DNA from: Bacillota bacterium
Lineage (GTDB): Bacteria > Bacillota > Clostridia > Lachnospirales > Lachnospiraceae
Assembly: GCA_023386315.1 (NCBI GenBank)
Contig: JAEWJZ010000016.1
Span: forward strand, 1-64,000
Reading direction: 5' to 3'
Length of the DNA: 64,000 nt
This document shows positions 18,210 through 28,439 of the stretch, in pieces. The notes under the pieces are model-generated. The model was given only the letters and a program-made list of their open reading frames with translations. It did not search any database and was not told the DNA's origin. Numbering within the stretch: the stretch's first letter is position 1; every line of letters begins with the position of its first letter. Both the position numbers and the translations under genes were made by a program.

Positions 18210-19067
18210 ATGGACGAGAATAAAGGTAAATTATATTTATGCGCCACTCCCATCGGTAATCTTGATGACATTACCCTCCGGGTTTTAAACACGCTGAAGG
18301 AAGTGGATTTGATTGCAGCGGAGGATACCCGTCACAGCATCAAGCTTCTGAATCATTTTGATATTAAAACACCGATGACCAGCTACCACGAGTACAATAA
18401 GGTAGAAAAGGCAGTCTATCTGGTGGATCAGATGAAACAGGGAGTTATGGTTGCTCTGATTACTGATGCGGGAACTCCGGGAATTTCAGATCCGGGAGAA
18501 GAACTGGTAAAACAGTGTTATGAGGCAGGAGTGGAAGTGACCTCCCTGCCCGGACCAGCGGCCTGTATAACCGCTCTTACCCTTTCCGGACTGGGAACCA
18601 GAAGGTTTTGTTTTGAAGCCTTTCTTCCTTCAGACAAAAAGGAGAAGCAGTGGATTTTAAATGAACTGAAGGATGAGACAAGAACTATAATTCTTTATGA
18701 GGCACCTCACCGTCTCGTTAAGACGCTGGAAGAGCTTTATGAGGCATTAGGGGAGCGGAGAATTACCATCTGCAGGGAACTGACAAAGCGGTATGAGACC
18801 GCATTCTGCACAACCTTTACCCAGGCATTAGATACTTACCGAACAGAGGATCCGAAAGGGGAATGTGTCATCGTAGTGGAAGGCAGGAGCTTTGAAGAGA
18901 TCCGAATGGAGCAGACAAAGGCGTTTGAAGAGCTTTCCATGGAAGAACATATGGAACGTTATGAAAGCCAGGGAATGGATAAAAAAGAAGCCATGCGCAT
19001 GGTTGCAAAAGACCGTGGAATCAGCAAAAGAGAGGTTTATCAGTATCTGCTGAACCGGGAAATATAA
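18210..19067 (+). CDS. rsmI: 16S rRNA (cytidine1402-2'-O)-methyltransferase
   Basis: A 285-aa tetrapyrrole-methylase-fold protein. Family motifs are LYLCATPIGNLDDITLR at the N-terminus, AAEDTR, and ITDAGTPGISDPG near residue 85, followed by SLPGPAA. It methylates the 2'-O of C1402 in 16S rRNA. It is the last gene of the holB operon. I see no clear terminator before the fab promoter at 19076. Confidence 0.93.
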   Translation: MDENKGKLYLCATPIGNLDDITLRVLNTLKEVDLIAAEDTRHSIKLLNHFDIKTPMTSYHEYNKVEKAVYLVDQMKQGVMVALITDAGTPGISDPGEELVKQCYEAGVEVTSLPGPAACITALTLSGLGTRRFCFEAFLPSDKKEKQWILNELKDETRTIILYEAPHRLVKTLEELYEALGERRITICRELTKRYETAFCTTFTQALDTYRTEDPKGECVIVVEGRSFEEIRMEQTKAFEELSMEEHMERYESQGMDKKEAMRMVAKDRGISKREVYQYLLNREI

Positions 19068-19075
19068 AAAATATC

Positions 19076-19104
19076 TTGACAACGGGCGTTTATTTTAATA
19101 ATAT
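19076..19104 (+). promoter_or_regulatory. Promoter of the fatty-acid synthesis operon
   Basis: A perfect TTGACA (19076-19081) is separated by 17 bp from TAATAT (19099-19104). The predicted transcription start, about 19111, falls inside the palindrome at 19107-19121. Confidence 0.65.
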
Positions 19105-19106
19105 TA

Positions 19107-19121
19107 TTTTGAGATTCAAAA
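19107..19121 (+). promoter_or_regulatory. FabT-like operator at the fab promoter
   Basis: Perfect palindrome TTTTGA-GAT-TCAAAA, followed at 19124-19136 by a degenerate copy (TTTGA-GAT-ATAAA). The pattern TTTGA-N3-TCAAA resembles boxes bound by the MarR-type repressor FabT upstream of fab genes in streptococci. Its position over the start site fits repression. The regulator itself is not encoded in this window. Confidence 0.55.
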
Positions 19122-19212
19122 TATTTGAGATATAAAACAATCCAACGAGGCATGATTTCATTCCAGGCCGGAAGATACCGGAATGGAACAGAAACATGAA
19201 TGGGGGAAATTT

Positions 19213-20178
19213 ATGACAACAAAAATTATTGGAACAGGTTCAGCAGTTCCGGACCGGGTGGTCACCAATGATGATCTGGCAAAAATTGTGGATACCAGTG
19301 ATGAATGGATCCAGTCAAGGACGGGAATCAGAGAACGACGAATCGCTGAGGCTGAGTCCGGCACCACGGATCTTGCTATAAAAGCAGCAATGGCAGCATT
19401 GAAGGATTCCGGTATATCGGCGGATGAACTGGACATTATTGTTTTGGCCACTTCTTCTCCAGACCGATGTTTTCCCAGCGGAGCCTGTGAAGTACAGGCG
19501 GCTATTGGTGCACATGGAGCAATGGCTTTTGATTTAAGCGCTGCATGTTCCGGCTTTATTTATGGTTTTCATACAATTTCCGCTTTTTTTCAGGCGGGAA
19601 TTTATAAAACAGGTCTGATAATCGGAGCAGATACTTTAAGTAAGCTGATTGACTGGACGGACAGAGGCACCTGTGTACTTTTTGGAGATGGTGCAGGAGC
19701 GGCAGTAGTACGAACAGAGGATAAAGGAAAACTTTATATGACCATGGGCGCCGATGGTACAAGAGGAAGCGCACTGGACTGTGTATCACGGACAACAGGT
19801 AATTTACTCACTGGTCACAAACCGGAAACAGGTTATATGACCATGGATGGACAGGAGGTATTCCGGTTTGCAGTAAAAACTGTACCGGAGGCAATCTTAG
19901 AGGTGCTTTCCGAGAGCGGAACGGATTTAAGTGAAATTAAGTATTTTATCCTGCATCAGGCCAATTACCGGATCTTTGAATCGATTGCAAAGAGATTAAA
20001 GGTGCCAATAGAGAAGTTTCCTACAAATTTAGAGCGTTATGGAAATACGTCGGCAGCATCGGTTCCTCTTTTGCTAGATGAACTGAACAAGGCTGGAAAG
20101 CTGCAGCAGGGGGATAAGATTGTACTTGCCGGATTTGGGGCAGGACTTACCTGGGGAGCCACTCTTATGGAGTGGTAA
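19213..20178 (+). CDS. fabH: 3-oxoacyl-ACP synthase III
   Basis: A 321-aa initiating condensing enzyme that joins acetyl-CoA (or branched starters) to malonyl-ACP. The catalytic triad is visible: Cys in DLSAACSGF, His in ILHQAN, and Asn in YGNTSAAS. The frame opens at 19183, but the ATG at 19213 is preceded by GGGGG and begins the conserved MTTKIIGTGSAVPD start. First gene of the operon, behind the promoter at 19076-19104. Confidence 0.94.
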   Translation: MTTKIIGTGSAVPDRVVTNDDLAKIVDTSDEWIQSRTGIRERRIAEAESGTTDLAIKAAMAALKDSGISADELDIIVLATSSPDRCFPSGACEVQAAIGAHGAMAFDLSAACSGFIYGFHTISAFFQAGIYKTGLIIGADTLSKLIDWTDRGTCVLFGDGAGAAVVRTEDKGKLYMTMGADGTRGSALDCVSRTTGNLLTGHKPETGYMTMDGQEVFRFAVKTVPEAILEVLSESGTDLSEIKYFILHQANYRIFESIAKRLKVPIEKFPTNLERYGNTSAASVPLLLDELNKAGKLQQGDKIVLAGFGAGLTWGATLMEW

Positions 20179-20191
20179 AAAATAGGACTAA

Positions 20192-20210
20192 TACTTTGGT
20201 AATCAAAGTA
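20192..20210 (+). promoter_or_regulatory. Second FabT-like palindrome, upstream of acpP
   Basis: A 19-bp perfect palindrome with 7-bp arms (TACTTTG and CAAAGTA around GTAAT) carries the same TTTGR-N3-TCAAA core as the site at 19107-19121. It lies between fabH and acpP, with a possible weak promoter (TTGGTA at 20196, TAAATT 17 bp later). It could regulate an internal start for acpP and downstream genes. Confidence 0.55.
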
Positions 20211-20254
20211 CTAGCATATAAATTGAATACGATGAAGCAAAAGGAGATTAGAAG

Positions 20255-20488
20255 ATGTTAGAAAAAATGCAGGAAATTATCGCAGAGCAGTTAAATGTAG
20301 AGGCTGGAATTATTAAGCCAGAATCCTCTTTTAAAGAGGACTTGGGAGCAGATTCCCTTGATTTATTCGAACTGGTTATGGCACTTGAAGATGAGTACTC
20401 AGTTGAGATTCCCTCTGAGGATTTAGAAAAATTAACAACAGTTCAGCAGGTTATGGACTATTTAAAAGCAAAGGGCGTGGAAGCGTAA
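20255..20488 (+). CDS. acpP: Acyl carrier protein
   Basis: A 77-aa acidic protein with the phosphopantetheine attachment motif [11 protein letters not shown]; the Ser is near residue 36. It carries growing acyl chains for every enzyme of the operon. AGGAG site before the start. The stop overlaps the fabK start (TAATG). Confidence 0.96.
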   Translation: MLEKMQEIIAEQLNVEAGIIKPESSFKEDLGADSLDLFELVMALEDEYSVEIPSEDLEKLTTVQQVMDYLKAKGVEA

Positions 20489-21411
20489 TGAATACCAGAA
20501 TCACCCAACTTTTGGGAATTGAATATCCCATCATACAGGGCGGTATGGCATGGGTTGCGGAGCACCATCTTGCAGCAGCTGTATCGGAAGCTGGTGGTCT
20601 GGGATTGATCGGCGGAGCCAATGCACCGGGTGAAGTGGTGCGTGATGAAATCCGCAAAGCAAAGAAGCTGACCAATAAACCAATCGGTGTTAATGTCATG
20701 CTTTTGAGCCCTCATGCTGAAGATGTGGCAAAGGTTATTGTAGAGGAAGGCATTAAGGTGGTAACCACTGGTGCCGGTAATCCGGAAAAATATATGGAGA
20801 TGTGGAAGGCGGCAGGGATTAAAGTGATTCCAGTTGTCGCTTCCGTAGCACTTGCAAAGAGAATGGAGCGCTATGGCGCAGATGCAGTTGTTGCAGAGGG
20901 CTGTGAATCCGGAGGACACATCGGTGAGCAGACTACCATGACTTTAGTTCCCCAGGTAGCAGATGCGGTTTCCATTCCTGTTATAGCAGCAGGAGGAATC
21001 GGTGACGGCAGAGGAATCGCAGCAGCATTTATGCTGGGTGCAGAGGCTGTCCAGATCGGAACCAGATTTGTGGTTTCCAAAGAATCCATTGTACATGACA
21101 ATTACAAACAGAGAATTATAAAAGCAAAGGATATCGATTCAGCAGTTACAGGACGTACACACGGACATCCGGTGAGATCTTTAAGAAACCAGATGACCAG
21201 AGAGTATGTGAAGCTGGAGGAAGAAGGAAAATCCTTTGAAGAACTGGAGTATTTAACCCTTGGAACTCTTCGGAAAGCTGTTTTAGAGGGAGATGTTATT
21301 AACGGCACGGTTATGGCCGGACAGATTGCAGGTATGATAAGCAAGGAACAGACCTGTAAAGAAATGATTGAAGAAATGATGGAACAGGCCGGGAAGCTTC
21401 TTGGCCGTTAA
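20488..21411 (+). CDS. fabK: Enoyl-ACP reductase II (FMN)
   Basis: A 307-aa FMN-dependent TIM-barrel enoyl-ACP reductase that performs the last reduction of each elongation cycle. Family motifs are IQGGMAWVA at the N-terminus, VVAEGCESGGHIGE near 135, and PVIAAGGIGDGRGIAAA with the phosphate-binding GGIG, then LGAEAVQIGTRF. It lies in the canonical place between acpP and fabD and replaces FabI in this type of operon. Organisms that rely on FabK are typically insensitive to triclosan. Confidence 0.93.
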   Translation: MNTRITQLLGIEYPIIQGGMAWVAEHHLAAAVSEAGGLGLIGGANAPGEVVRDEIRKAKKLTNKPIGVNVMLLSPHAEDVAKVIVEEGIKVVTTGAGNPEKYMEMWKAAGIKVIPVVASVALAKRMERYGADAVVAEGCESGGHIGEQTTMTLVPQVADAVSIPVIAAGGIGDGRGIAAAFMLGAEAVQIGTRFVVSKESIVHDNYKQRIIKAKDIDSAVTGRTHGHPVRSLRNQMTREYVKLEEEGKSFEELEYLTLGTLRKAVLEGDVINGTVMAGQIAGMISKEQTCKEMIEEMMEQAGKLLGR

Positions 21412-21427
21412 AGAGGAGTTTATGACT

Positions 21428-22345
21428 ATGAGCAAGATCGCATTTATTTTCCCAGGCCAGGGCGCGCAGTACTGCGGAATGGGCCAGGATTTTTATGAGC
21501 AGACAGCAATTGGAAAAGAAATCTATGATATGGCTTCCGGACTTCTTGGTTTTTCCCTGCCGGAACTCTGCTTTGAGAAGAATGGCCGTCTGGATATTAC
21601 AGAATATACGCAGGCAGCCATGGTGACGACAGGGATCGCCATGATGAGGGTACTGGAAGAAAAAACAGGGATCAGACCGGATGTGACGGCTGGTTTAAGC
21701 CTGGGAGAATATTGCGCGCTTGCAGCAGCGGGTGTGATGAGCGACCCGGATGCTATTTTAACAGTCAGACAGAGAGGAATCCTTATGCAGGAAGCTGTTC
21801 CTGCGGGACTGGGTGCGATGGCGGCCGTTCTTTCTCTGGATGCTGCTGAAATTGAAGAGGTTTTGAGCCGGATTGATGGAGTTCAGATTGCAAATTATAA
21901 CTGCCCGGGGCAGATTGTTATATCAGGAAAGAAAGAAGCGGTTGAGGAAGCCGGTGAGAAGCTTCTGGCAGCAGGAGCGAAGAGAGTCATTGGTTTAAAT
22001 GTCAGCGGCCCGTTCCATTCAGCTATGCTGACTGGTGCCGGTGAAAAACTGGGTGCCGTTCTTAAGGACATTGAAATTCATAAGCCTGTGATCCCTTATG
22101 TGGCAAATGTAACAGCCCGGTATGTGACAGAGGCAGATGAGGTAAAGCCTTTATTAATCCGACAGGTATCTTCTTCCGTACGTTTCCAGCAGAGTGTGGA
22201 AACCATGATAAAGGACGGAGTGGATACGTTTATAGAAATCGGACCTGGAAAAACCCTTGCAGGGTTTATTAAGAAGATAACGAGAGATGCAAAAGTCTTT
22301 AATATAGAAAAACTGGAAGATATGGATAAATTATCAGGAATTTAA
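21428..22345 (+). CDS. fabD: Malonyl-CoA:ACP transacylase
   Basis: A 305-aa protein. The GLSLGEY nucleophile motif holds the active Ser, near residue 90; there is GQGAQ near the N-terminus, and the conserved His in GPFHSAML near 197. It loads malonyl units on ACP. The frame extends upstream to a TTG, but GAGGAG lies nine bases before the ATG at 21428; the ATG at 21422 would be too close to it. Confidence 0.94.
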   Translation: MSKIAFIFPGQGAQYCGMGQDFYEQTAIGKEIYDMASGLLGFSLPELCFEKNGRLDITEYTQAAMVTTGIAMMRVLEEKTGIRPDVTAGLSLGEYCALAAAGVMSDPDAILTVRQRGILMQEAVPAGLGAMAAVLSLDAAEIEEVLSRIDGVQIANYNCPGQIVISGKKEAVEEAGEKLLAAGAKRVIGLNVSGPFHSAMLTGAGEKLGAVLKDIEIHKPVIPYVANVTARYVTEADEVKPLLIRQVSSSVRFQQSVETMIKDGVDTFIEIGPGKTLAGFIKKITRDAKVFNIEKLEDMDKLSGI

Positions 22346-22361
22346 CTGGGAGGTGACAGAT

Positions 22362-23102
22362 ATGTTAGATGGAAAAATAGCGGTGGTTACTGGCGCCAGC
22401 AGAGGAATCGGAAGAGCAGTCGCGTTAAAGCTGGGACTGGAAGGAGCCACTGTAATTGTCAATTATAATGGTTCTGAAGAAAAAGCCCTTCAGGTAGTAA
22501 AAGAGATTGAAGAAAATGGTGGAAAAGCAGAAGCAATTGCCTGCAATGTATCGGATTATGAAGCTTCGGGTGCTTTTCTTGACGGAGTAATAAAGAAGTA
22601 CGGAAAGCTGGATATTCTCATAAATAACGCAGGTATTACCAGAGATAATCTTCTTATGAAAATGTCGGAGGATGAGTTTGATGCAGTTATCAGTACGAAC
22701 TTAAAAGGAGTATTTAACTGCATGAAACATGTTTCCCGTCAGATGATTAAGCAGAAGGGCGGAAGAATCATCAACATCTCTTCTGTATCAGGAATTCTTG
22801 GAAATGCAGGTCAGGCCAATTACTGCGCAGCTAAGGCTGGAGTTATCGGTATGACTAAATCATTTGCAAGAGAAGCCGCAACCAGAGGAATAACAGTAAA
22901 TGCCATAGCACCCGGCTATATACAAACAGATATGACGGATGTACTGTCTGATTCTGTTAAGGAAGCCTCTTTAGACCAGATCCCGATGAAACGTTTTGGA
23001 ACGCCGGAAGATGTTGCGGCTGCGGCTGTATTTCTTGCATCAGACCAGGCTGGTTATATCACAGGGCAGGTCATCAGTGTGGATGGCGGAATGGCTATGT
23101 AA
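22362..23102 (+). CDS. fabG: 3-oxoacyl-ACP reductase
   Basis: A 246-aa short-chain dehydrogenase. It has NADPH-binding TGASRGIG near residue 12, NNAGIT near 86, and the catalytic Ser-Tyr-Lys set as NISSVSG and YCAAKAG. It reduces 3-oxoacyl-ACP in each cycle. The start at 22362 follows GGGAGGTG. It follows fabD with a short gap. Confidence 0.95.
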   Translation: MLDGKIAVVTGASRGIGRAVALKLGLEGATVIVNYNGSEEKALQVVKEIEENGGKAEAIACNVSDYEASGAFLDGVIKKYGKLDILINNAGITRDNLLMKMSEDEFDAVISTNLKGVFNCMKHVSRQMIKQKGGRIINISSVSGILGNAGQANYCAAKAGVIGMTKSFAREAATRGITVNAIAPGYIQTDMTDVLSDSVKEASLDQIPMKRFGTPEDVAAAAVFLASDQAGYITGQVISVDGGMAM

Positions 23103-23118
23103 AAAGGAGAATAACTGT

Positions 23119-24357
23119 ATGAATAGAAGAGTGGTAGTAACCGGCATGGGAGCAATAACTCCTATTGGAAGTGATGTAGAAAGTTTCTGGAATGGACTGA
23201 AGGAAAAAAAGGTGGGAATCGCACCCATTACACAGTTTGATACAACGGATTTTAAAGCGACACTTGCTGCAGAGGTAAAGGATTTCGATCCTAAGAATTA
23301 TATGGATATAAAAGCAGCCAAGCGCATGGAGCGTTTTGCGCAGTTTGCAGTTGCAGCTACAAAGGAAGCTCTTGAAATGTCAGGAATAGATATGGAAAAA
23401 GAAGATCCTTATCGCGTGGGCGTTAGTGTGGGTTCCGGGATTGGAAGCCTGCAGGCCGTAGAGCGGGAACATAAAAAGCTTTTGGAGAAAGGTCCGGGCA
23501 GAGTCAATCCTCTTTTGGTTCCCTTGATGATATCCAACATGGCAGCGGGAAATGTGGGGATTCAGTTCGGATTAAAGGGCAAGTGCATCAATGTGGTTAC
23601 GGCCTGTGCCACGGGAACCCATTCCATAGGAGAGGCGTTCCGGTCCATCCAGTATGGGGAAGTGGATGTGATGGTGGCAGGAGGTGCGGAAGCCAGCGTT
23701 ACGCCGATCGGTGTAGCCGGATTTTCGGCTCTTACTGCACTTACTACTTCAGATGATCCGCTCCGTGCTTCCATCCCATTTGATAAGGACAGAAGCGGCT
23801 TTGTTATGGGTGAAGGTGCAGGCGTTGTGGTATTAGAAGAACTGGAACACGCGCTTTCCAGAAATGCCGTTATCTACGGAGAAGTAGTTGGTTACGGGTC
23901 AACCTGTGATGCATACCATATTACCTCTCCTGCTGAGGATGGAAGCGGTGCTGCAAGAGCGATGACGGAGGCTATAAAGGATGCTGGTATTACAGCAGAA
24001 GCGCTTGACTATGTCAATGCTCACGGAACCAGCACTCATCACAACGACTTATTTGAAACCATGGCAATCAAAACCGCTTTAGGCGATCATGCAAAAAATG
24101 TTAAAATCAGTTCTACAAAATCCATGGTCGGGCATCTTCTCGGCGCGGCAGGGGGCGTGGAATTCATTGCCTGTGTGAAAACCATACAGGATGGATTTGT
24201 TCATGCCACTGCCGGTCTGGAAGAAGAAGGAGAAGGTTGTGATTTAAACTATACAAAGGGTGAGGGAGTTTTCTGTAATGTAACTTATGCTATCAGCAAT
24301 TCCCTGGGCTTTGGTGGTCATAATGCCAGCATTCTTGTAAAGAAGTTTGAACAGTAG
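23119..24357 (+). CDS. fabF: 3-oxoacyl-ACP synthase II
   Basis: A 412-aa elongating condensing enzyme. The active Cys lies in VVTACATGTHSIGEA (near 164), the two His in NAHGTSTHHND (near 303) and SMVGHLLGAAG (near 340), and the C-terminal glycine loop is NSLGFGGHN. Opened at the ATG preceded by AAAAGGAG; the longer upstream frame runs through the end of fabG and is not real. Confidence 0.95.
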   Translation: MNRRVVVTGMGAITPIGSDVESFWNGLKEKKVGIAPITQFDTTDFKATLAAEVKDFDPKNYMDIKAAKRMERFAQFAVAATKEALEMSGIDMEKEDPYRVGVSVGSGIGSLQAVEREHKKLLEKGPGRVNPLLVPLMISNMAAGNVGIQFGLKGKCINVVTACATGTHSIGEAFRSIQYGEVDVMVAGGAEASVTPIGVAGFSALTALTTSDDPLRASIPFDKDRSGFVMGEGAGVVVLEELEHALSRNAVIYGEVVGYGSTCDAYHITSPAEDGSGAARAMTEAIKDAGITAEALDYVNAHGTSTHHNDLFETMAIKTALGDHAKNVKISSTKSMVGHLLGAAGGVEFIACVKTIQDGFVHATAGLEEEGEGCDLNYTKGEGVFCNVTYAISNSLGFGGHNASILVKKFEQ

Positions 24358-24369
24358 GAGGCAGTCATA

Positions 24370-24843
24370 ATGGAAATAAATGATGTGATCAGACTGATGC
24401 AGGCCGTTTCAGAGCAGGGCCTCACCGGTTTTAAGCTGGAAGATGGGGACTTTAAGTTATCCATTAAGAAAGAAAAGCAGATGGTTATTGCTACAGAAGG
24501 GGATTATGTTCAGAGAAGTCTGGAAATACCTGCATATGCCGGACCGGAAATGAAAGCACCGGTATTGGAGAATGGAGCGGACACTGTGAAGGCGGAAGCG
24601 CACTCTACCGATAAGGTTGTATCATCTCCTCTGGTAGGAACCTTTTACAACTCTTCTTCGCCGGACAGTATGCCGTTTGTTAAGGCAGGAGATACCGTTA
24701 AGAAGGGGCAGACACTTGGTATCATCGAAGCCATGAAGCTGATGAATGAGATTGAATGTGAATACGATGGTGTGGTAGAAGCCGTTCTGGTTGGAAATGA
24801 AGATGTGGTGGAATACGGTCAGCCTCTGTTCCGTATCCGGTAG
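24370..24843 (+). CDS. accB: Acetyl-CoA carboxylase biotin carboxyl carrier protein
   Basis: A 157-aa protein. There is an N-terminal helical region that binds the carboxylase, a variable linker, and a C-terminal biotinyl domain with the biotinylation site EAMKLMNEI (Lys near residue 122). It delivers carboxyl groups from AccC to the transferase AccDA encoded downstream. Confidence 0.95.
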   Translation: MEINDVIRLMQAVSEQGLTGFKLEDGDFKLSIKKEKQMVIATEGDYVQRSLEIPAYAGPEMKAPVLENGADTVKAEAHSTDKVVSSPLVGTFYNSSSPDSMPFVKAGDTVKKGQTLGIIEAMKLMNEIECEYDGVVEAVLVGNEDVVEYGQPLFRIR

Positions 24844-24858
24844 GTTATTGTAAAATCT

Positions 24859-24889
24859 AAGAGAGGTCCAGGGTCGGACCTCTCTTTTA
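24859..24889 (+). terminator. Terminator-like hairpin inside the fab operon (accB-fabZ gap)
   Basis: An 11-bp perfect stem (24859-24869 and 24876-24886) with a 6-nt loop is followed by a short TT-AAAA stretch. It sits between two genes that appear to be in one operon, five bases before the fabZ ribosome site. It could lower expression of the distal genes or mark an RNA processing site. The weak U-tract argues against full termination. Confidence 0.55.
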
Positions 24890-24904
24890 AAATAAGGAGA
24901 GAGC

Positions 24905-25330
24905 ATGATGTTAGGTATAAAAGAAATTCAGGAAATTATTCCTCACAGACACCCGTTTTTGCTGGTAGACTGTATAGAAGAACTGGAACCAGGGGTAAGG
25001 GCTACAGGGTATAAATGTGTCACTTTTGATGAATCCTTCTTCCGGGGACATTTTCCGGAGGAACCGGTTATGCCGGGTGTTTTAATCATTGAGGCACTGG
25101 CTCAGGTTGGGGCGGTTGCAATATTAAGTATGGAAGAGAATAAGGGAAAGATTGCTTATTTCGGAGGCATTGACAAAGCTAAATTTAAAAAGAAGGTAAT
25201 TCCAGGAAGCAAGTTAAAACTGGAATGTGAAATTATAAAAAGAAAGGGTCCGGTAGGAGTTGGAAAAGCGGTTGCCACCATAGATGGCAAAATAGCTGCC
25301 AGCGCAGAACTGACATTTATGATTGGATAG
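24905..25330 (+). CDS. fabZ: 3-hydroxyacyl-ACP dehydratase
   Basis: A 141-aa hot-dog-fold dehydratase. The active-site His lies in [10 protein letters not shown] (near residue 15), and the catalytic Glu in the segment [13 protein letters not shown]. It dehydrates 3-hydroxyacyl-ACP. Two adjacent ATG codons (24905, 24908) follow AAGGAG; either can be the start. Confidence 0.95.
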   Translation: MMLGIKEIQEIIPHRHPFLLVDCIEELEPGVRATGYKCVTFDESFFRGHFPEEPVMPGVLIIEALAQVGAVAILSMEENKGKIAYFGGIDKAKFKKKVIPGSKLKLECEIIKRKGPVGVGKAVATIDGKIAASAELTFMIG

Positions 25331-25340
25331 GTGGAGATCG

Positions 25341-26693
25341 ATGTTTGATAAGATTTTAATTGCCAACCGCGGTGAAATTGCGGTAAGAATCATAAGAGCA
25401 TGCAGAGAAATGGGGATTAAAACGGTTGCCGTATATTCGGAAGCGGACCGGGAAAGCCTTCATACCCTTCTGGCGGATGAAGCCATTTGCATCGGTCCTG
25501 CACCGTCCACTCAGAGTTATCTGAATATGGAACGGATCCTTACAGCCACCGTTGCTATGAAAGCGGATGCGATTCATCCCGGATTTGGATTTCTTTCTGA
25601 GAATGCAAGGTTTGCAGAACTATGCGAAAAATGCAGTATTACCTTCATCGGACCTGACGCCGGAATCATCAATAAAATGGGAAATAAATCAGAAGCCAGA
25701 AAAACCATGATGGAAGCAGGCGTTCCGGTAGTACCAGGCGGGAAAGAAGCCGTTCACCATGTAGAAGAAGCCAGGGAAATGGCTGAGCGGATCGGATTTC
25801 CTGTTATGATCAAGGCCTCATCAGGCGGCGGCGGAAAAGGAATGCGTATTTCAAGAGGTCTGGATGATTTTGATTCCAATTTTAAGAATGCCCAGATGGA
25901 ATCGGTAAAAGGATTTTCCGATGATACCATGTACATTGAGAAATACATTGAAAAACCCAGACACATTGAATTTCAGATACTTGCAGATCAGATGGGCAAT
26001 GTGATCCATCTGGGAGAACGTGACTGTTCCATCCAGAGGCGGCACCAGAAGGTTCTGGAGGAATCCCCTTCTGCAGCAATTTCGGAAGAACTGCGTCATC
26101 AGATGGGAGAGGTTGCAGTCCGTGCGGCTAAGGCCGTTGGTTATGTAAATGCAGGAACCATTGAATTTTTACTGGATAAAGATAAAAATTTTTATTTTAT
26201 GGAAATGAATACAAGGATTCAGGTGGAGCATCCGGTAACAGAGATGGTGACCGGCCTGGATCTGATAAAGGAACAGATCCGGATTGCAGCAGGAGAACCA
26301 CTGAGTGTGACTCAGGATGATATTAAAATAGCCGGGCATGCCATTGAATGCAGAATTAATGCCGAAAATCCGGCCAAAAATTTCATGCCATGTCCAGGTC
26401 TCATTAAAAACGTTCACGTGCCGGGAGGCAATGGGGTACGAATTGATACCCATATTTATAATGATTATAAGGTTCCGGCAAATTATGATTCCATGCTGAT
26501 GAAGCTGGTGGTTCACGGGAAAAACCGAACGGAAGCGATTGCAAAGATGAGAAGCGCCCTTGGGGAACTGATTATCGAAGGAATAGAAACCAATATTGAT
26601 TTTCAGTTTGATATCTTAAGCCATGAAGCATATCGTGACGGTGATATAGATACAGACTTTATTCCCAAATTCTTCCCGGATTATGTCCGGTAA
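25341..26693 (+). CDS. accC: Biotin carboxylase subunit of acetyl-CoA carboxylase
   Basis: A 450-aa ATP-grasp enzyme that carboxylates biotin on AccB. Motifs: [19 protein letters not shown] at the start, the glycine-rich loop [12 protein letters not shown] near residue 160, [13 protein letters not shown] near 230, and [14 protein letters not shown] near 290. Start at 25341 after GGTGGAG; the upstream extension has no ribosome site. Confidence 0.96.
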   Translation: MFDKILIANRGEIAVRIIRACREMGIKTVAVYSEADRESLHTLLADEAICIGPAPSTQSYLNMERILTATVAMKADAIHPGFGFLSENARFAELCEKCSITFIGPDAGIINKMGNKSEARKTMMEAGVPVVPGGKEAVHHVEEAREMAERIGFPVMIKASSGGGGKGMRISRGLDDFDSNFKNAQMESVKGFSDDTMYIEKYIEKPRHIEFQILADQMGNVIHLGERDCSIQRRHQKVLEESPSAAISEELRHQMGEVAVRAAKAVGYVNAGTIEFLLDKDKNFYFMEMNTRIQVEHPVTEMVTGLDLIKEQIRIAAGEPLSVTQDDIKIAGHAIECRINAENPAKNFMPCPGLIKNVHVPGGNGVRIDTHIYNDYKVPANYDSMLMKLVVHGKNRTEAIAKMRSALGELIIEGIETNIDFQFDILSHEAYRDGDIDTDFIPKFFPDYVR

Positions 26694-26714
26694 ACAGGGA
26701 GAGGAGCAGATCTT

Positions 26715-28439
26715 ATGTTAAGAGACATGTTTAAGAAAACTTATACCCTGATTGACAGCAAATACAGGACGGTGGAGAAAACCGGGGAACCCAATATTCC
26801 GGAAGGACTTTGGAAAAAGTGCAACAAATGCTGTCAGCCAATCTATGCGGAGGACGTAAGGAACAGTCATTACGTATGTCCGAAGTGCAAGGGATATTTC
26901 AGGGTTCACGCTTTTCAGAGAATTGAAATGACGGCAGATGCGGGAACCTTTGAAGAGTGGGATAGGGAGATTGAATTTGAAAATCCCCTTGATTTCCCCG
27001 GGTATGAAAAAAAGATTGCTGCAGCCAGAGAAAAGACAGGACTTTCAGAAGCCATTGTGACCGGTGTCTGTGAAATTAACGGTCAGAAAGCTGTACTTGG
27101 TGTCTGTGATGCGGGCTTTATTATGAGCAGCATGGGTCATGCAGTAGGAGAAAAGATTGCCAGAGCAGTGGAGCGTGCGACGGAAGAAAAGCTGCCTGTG
27201 ATTTTATTTGCCTGTTCCGGCGGAGCCAGAATGCAGGAGGGAATTGTGTCCTTAATGCAGATGGCAAAAACCTCTGCCGCATTAAAGCGCCACCATAAAG
27301 CTGGTCAGCTTTATGTCAGTGTTCTTACAGATCCCACAACGGGCGGTGTCACTGCAAGCTTTGCAATGCTTGGGGATATCATTCTTGCTGAGCCGGGAGC
27401 TTTAATTGGTTTTGCGGGTCCACGGGTTATTGAGCAGACGATTGGTCAGAAACTGCCGGAAGGCTTCCAGAGGGCAGAATTTTTACTGGAACATGGCTTT
27501 GTAGATAAGATTGTTCCAAGAGAAGAGATGAAGGATACATTAACTGCTATTTTAAGGCTCCACAATCCCCACAATAAGGAAAGTTTTTGTGTGGATAACC
27601 AGGAAACAGATGAAAACATCTGTGGAAAAAAGAACGGTTTCTGGTTTAAAAAGAATAAACGAAGCCCATGGGATACCGTGCAGCTGTCAAGAAGTGCTGA
27701 CCGCCCTGTAGCTTCCGATTATATTCATCAGCTCTTTGATGATTTTATGGAGTTTGCGGGAGACCGTTATTTTAAAGATGACGGAGCAATTGTAGGCGGA
27801 ATTGCATCCTTTCACGGAATGCCTGTTACAGTAATCGGTCAGGAAAAAGGTAAGAATACAAAGGATAACATCAGGCGGAATTTTGGTATGCCTTCACCGG
27901 AAGGCTACAGAAAAGCCTTAAGGCTGATGAAGCAGGCGGAGAGTTTTAAACGCCCGGTCATCTGCTTTGTGGATACGCCGGGAGCGTTTTGCGGTCTTGA
28001 AGCAGAGGAGCGGGGACAGGGAGAAGCCATTGCCAGAAACTTATTTGAAATGGCAGACTTAACAGTACCGGTTCTTTCCATTGTGATCGGAGAGGGCGGA
28101 AGCGGAGGAGCGCTAGCCATGGCAGTCGGCAATGAAGTCTGGATGATGGAAAACTCCATTTACTCCATTCTTTCTCCGGAAGGCTTTGCCTCCATTCTGT
28201 ATAAAGACAGTAAAAAAGCCAATGATGCAGCCAGAGTCATGAAGATCACTGCAAAGGATTTAATGGATCTTGGTCTCATTGAACGGGTAATACCGGAAGA
28301 AGAGCCTGCCTGTGCAGAAAACCTTCCGGAGATTGCGAAGGAAATGGACCGGGCCATGATGGAATTCTTTGCCGATTTCCTTACCATGACAGAAGAAGAA
28401 CTTGCAAATCAAAGATATGATAGATTTAGGAGAATGTGA
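26715..28439 (+). CDS. accDA: Fused acetyl-CoA carboxylase carboxyltransferase, beta and alpha subunits
   Basis: A single 574-aa frame joins AccD and AccA. The N-terminal half has the AccD four-Cys zinc finger (CNKCC and CPKC near residues 36-59), then a crotonase-like fold ([26 protein letters not shown]). After a linker around 285-325, the AccA half follows ([49 protein letters not shown]). It transfers carboxyl from biotin to acetyl-CoA. In most bacteria these are two genes. No frameshift signature is needed to read the fusion. Confidence 0.93.
   Translation: MLRDMFKKTYTLIDSKYRTVEKTGEPNIPEGLWKKCNKCCQPIYAEDVRNSHYVCPKCKGYFRVHAFQRIEMTADAGTFEEWDREIEFENPLDFPGYEKKIAAAREKTGLSEAIVTGVCEINGQKAVLGVCDAGFIMSSMGHAVGEKIARAVERATEEKLPVILFACSGGARMQEGIVSLMQMAKTSAALKRHHKAGQLYVSVLTDPTTGGVTASFAMLGDIILAEPGALIGFAGPRVIEQTIGQKLPEGFQRAEFLLEHGFVDKIVPREEMKDTLTAILRLHNPHNKESFCVDNQETDENICGKKNGFWFKKNKRSPWDTVQLSRSADRPVASDYIHQLFDDFMEFAGDRYFKDDGAIVGGIASFHGMPVTVIGQEKGKNTKDNIRRNFGMPSPEGYRKALRLMKQAESFKRPVICFVDTPGAFCGLEAEERGQGEAIARNLFEMADLTVPVLSIVIGEGGSGGALAMAVGNEVWMMENSIYSILSPEGFASILYKDSKKANDAARVMKITAKDLMDLGLIERVIPEEEPACAENLPEIAKEMDRAMMEFFADFLTMTEEELANQRYDRFRRM

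Noticed and set aside
20488..21411. Reading this fabK as a nitronate monooxygenase
   Set aside because: Position between acpP and fabD and the compact 307-aa form favour enoyl-ACP reductase II; the ambiguous copy is the one at 28439.
22996..23118. Upstream extension of the fabF frame
   Set aside because: It overlaps the end of fabG and lacks a ribosome site, whereas AAAAGGAG lies before the ATG at 23119.
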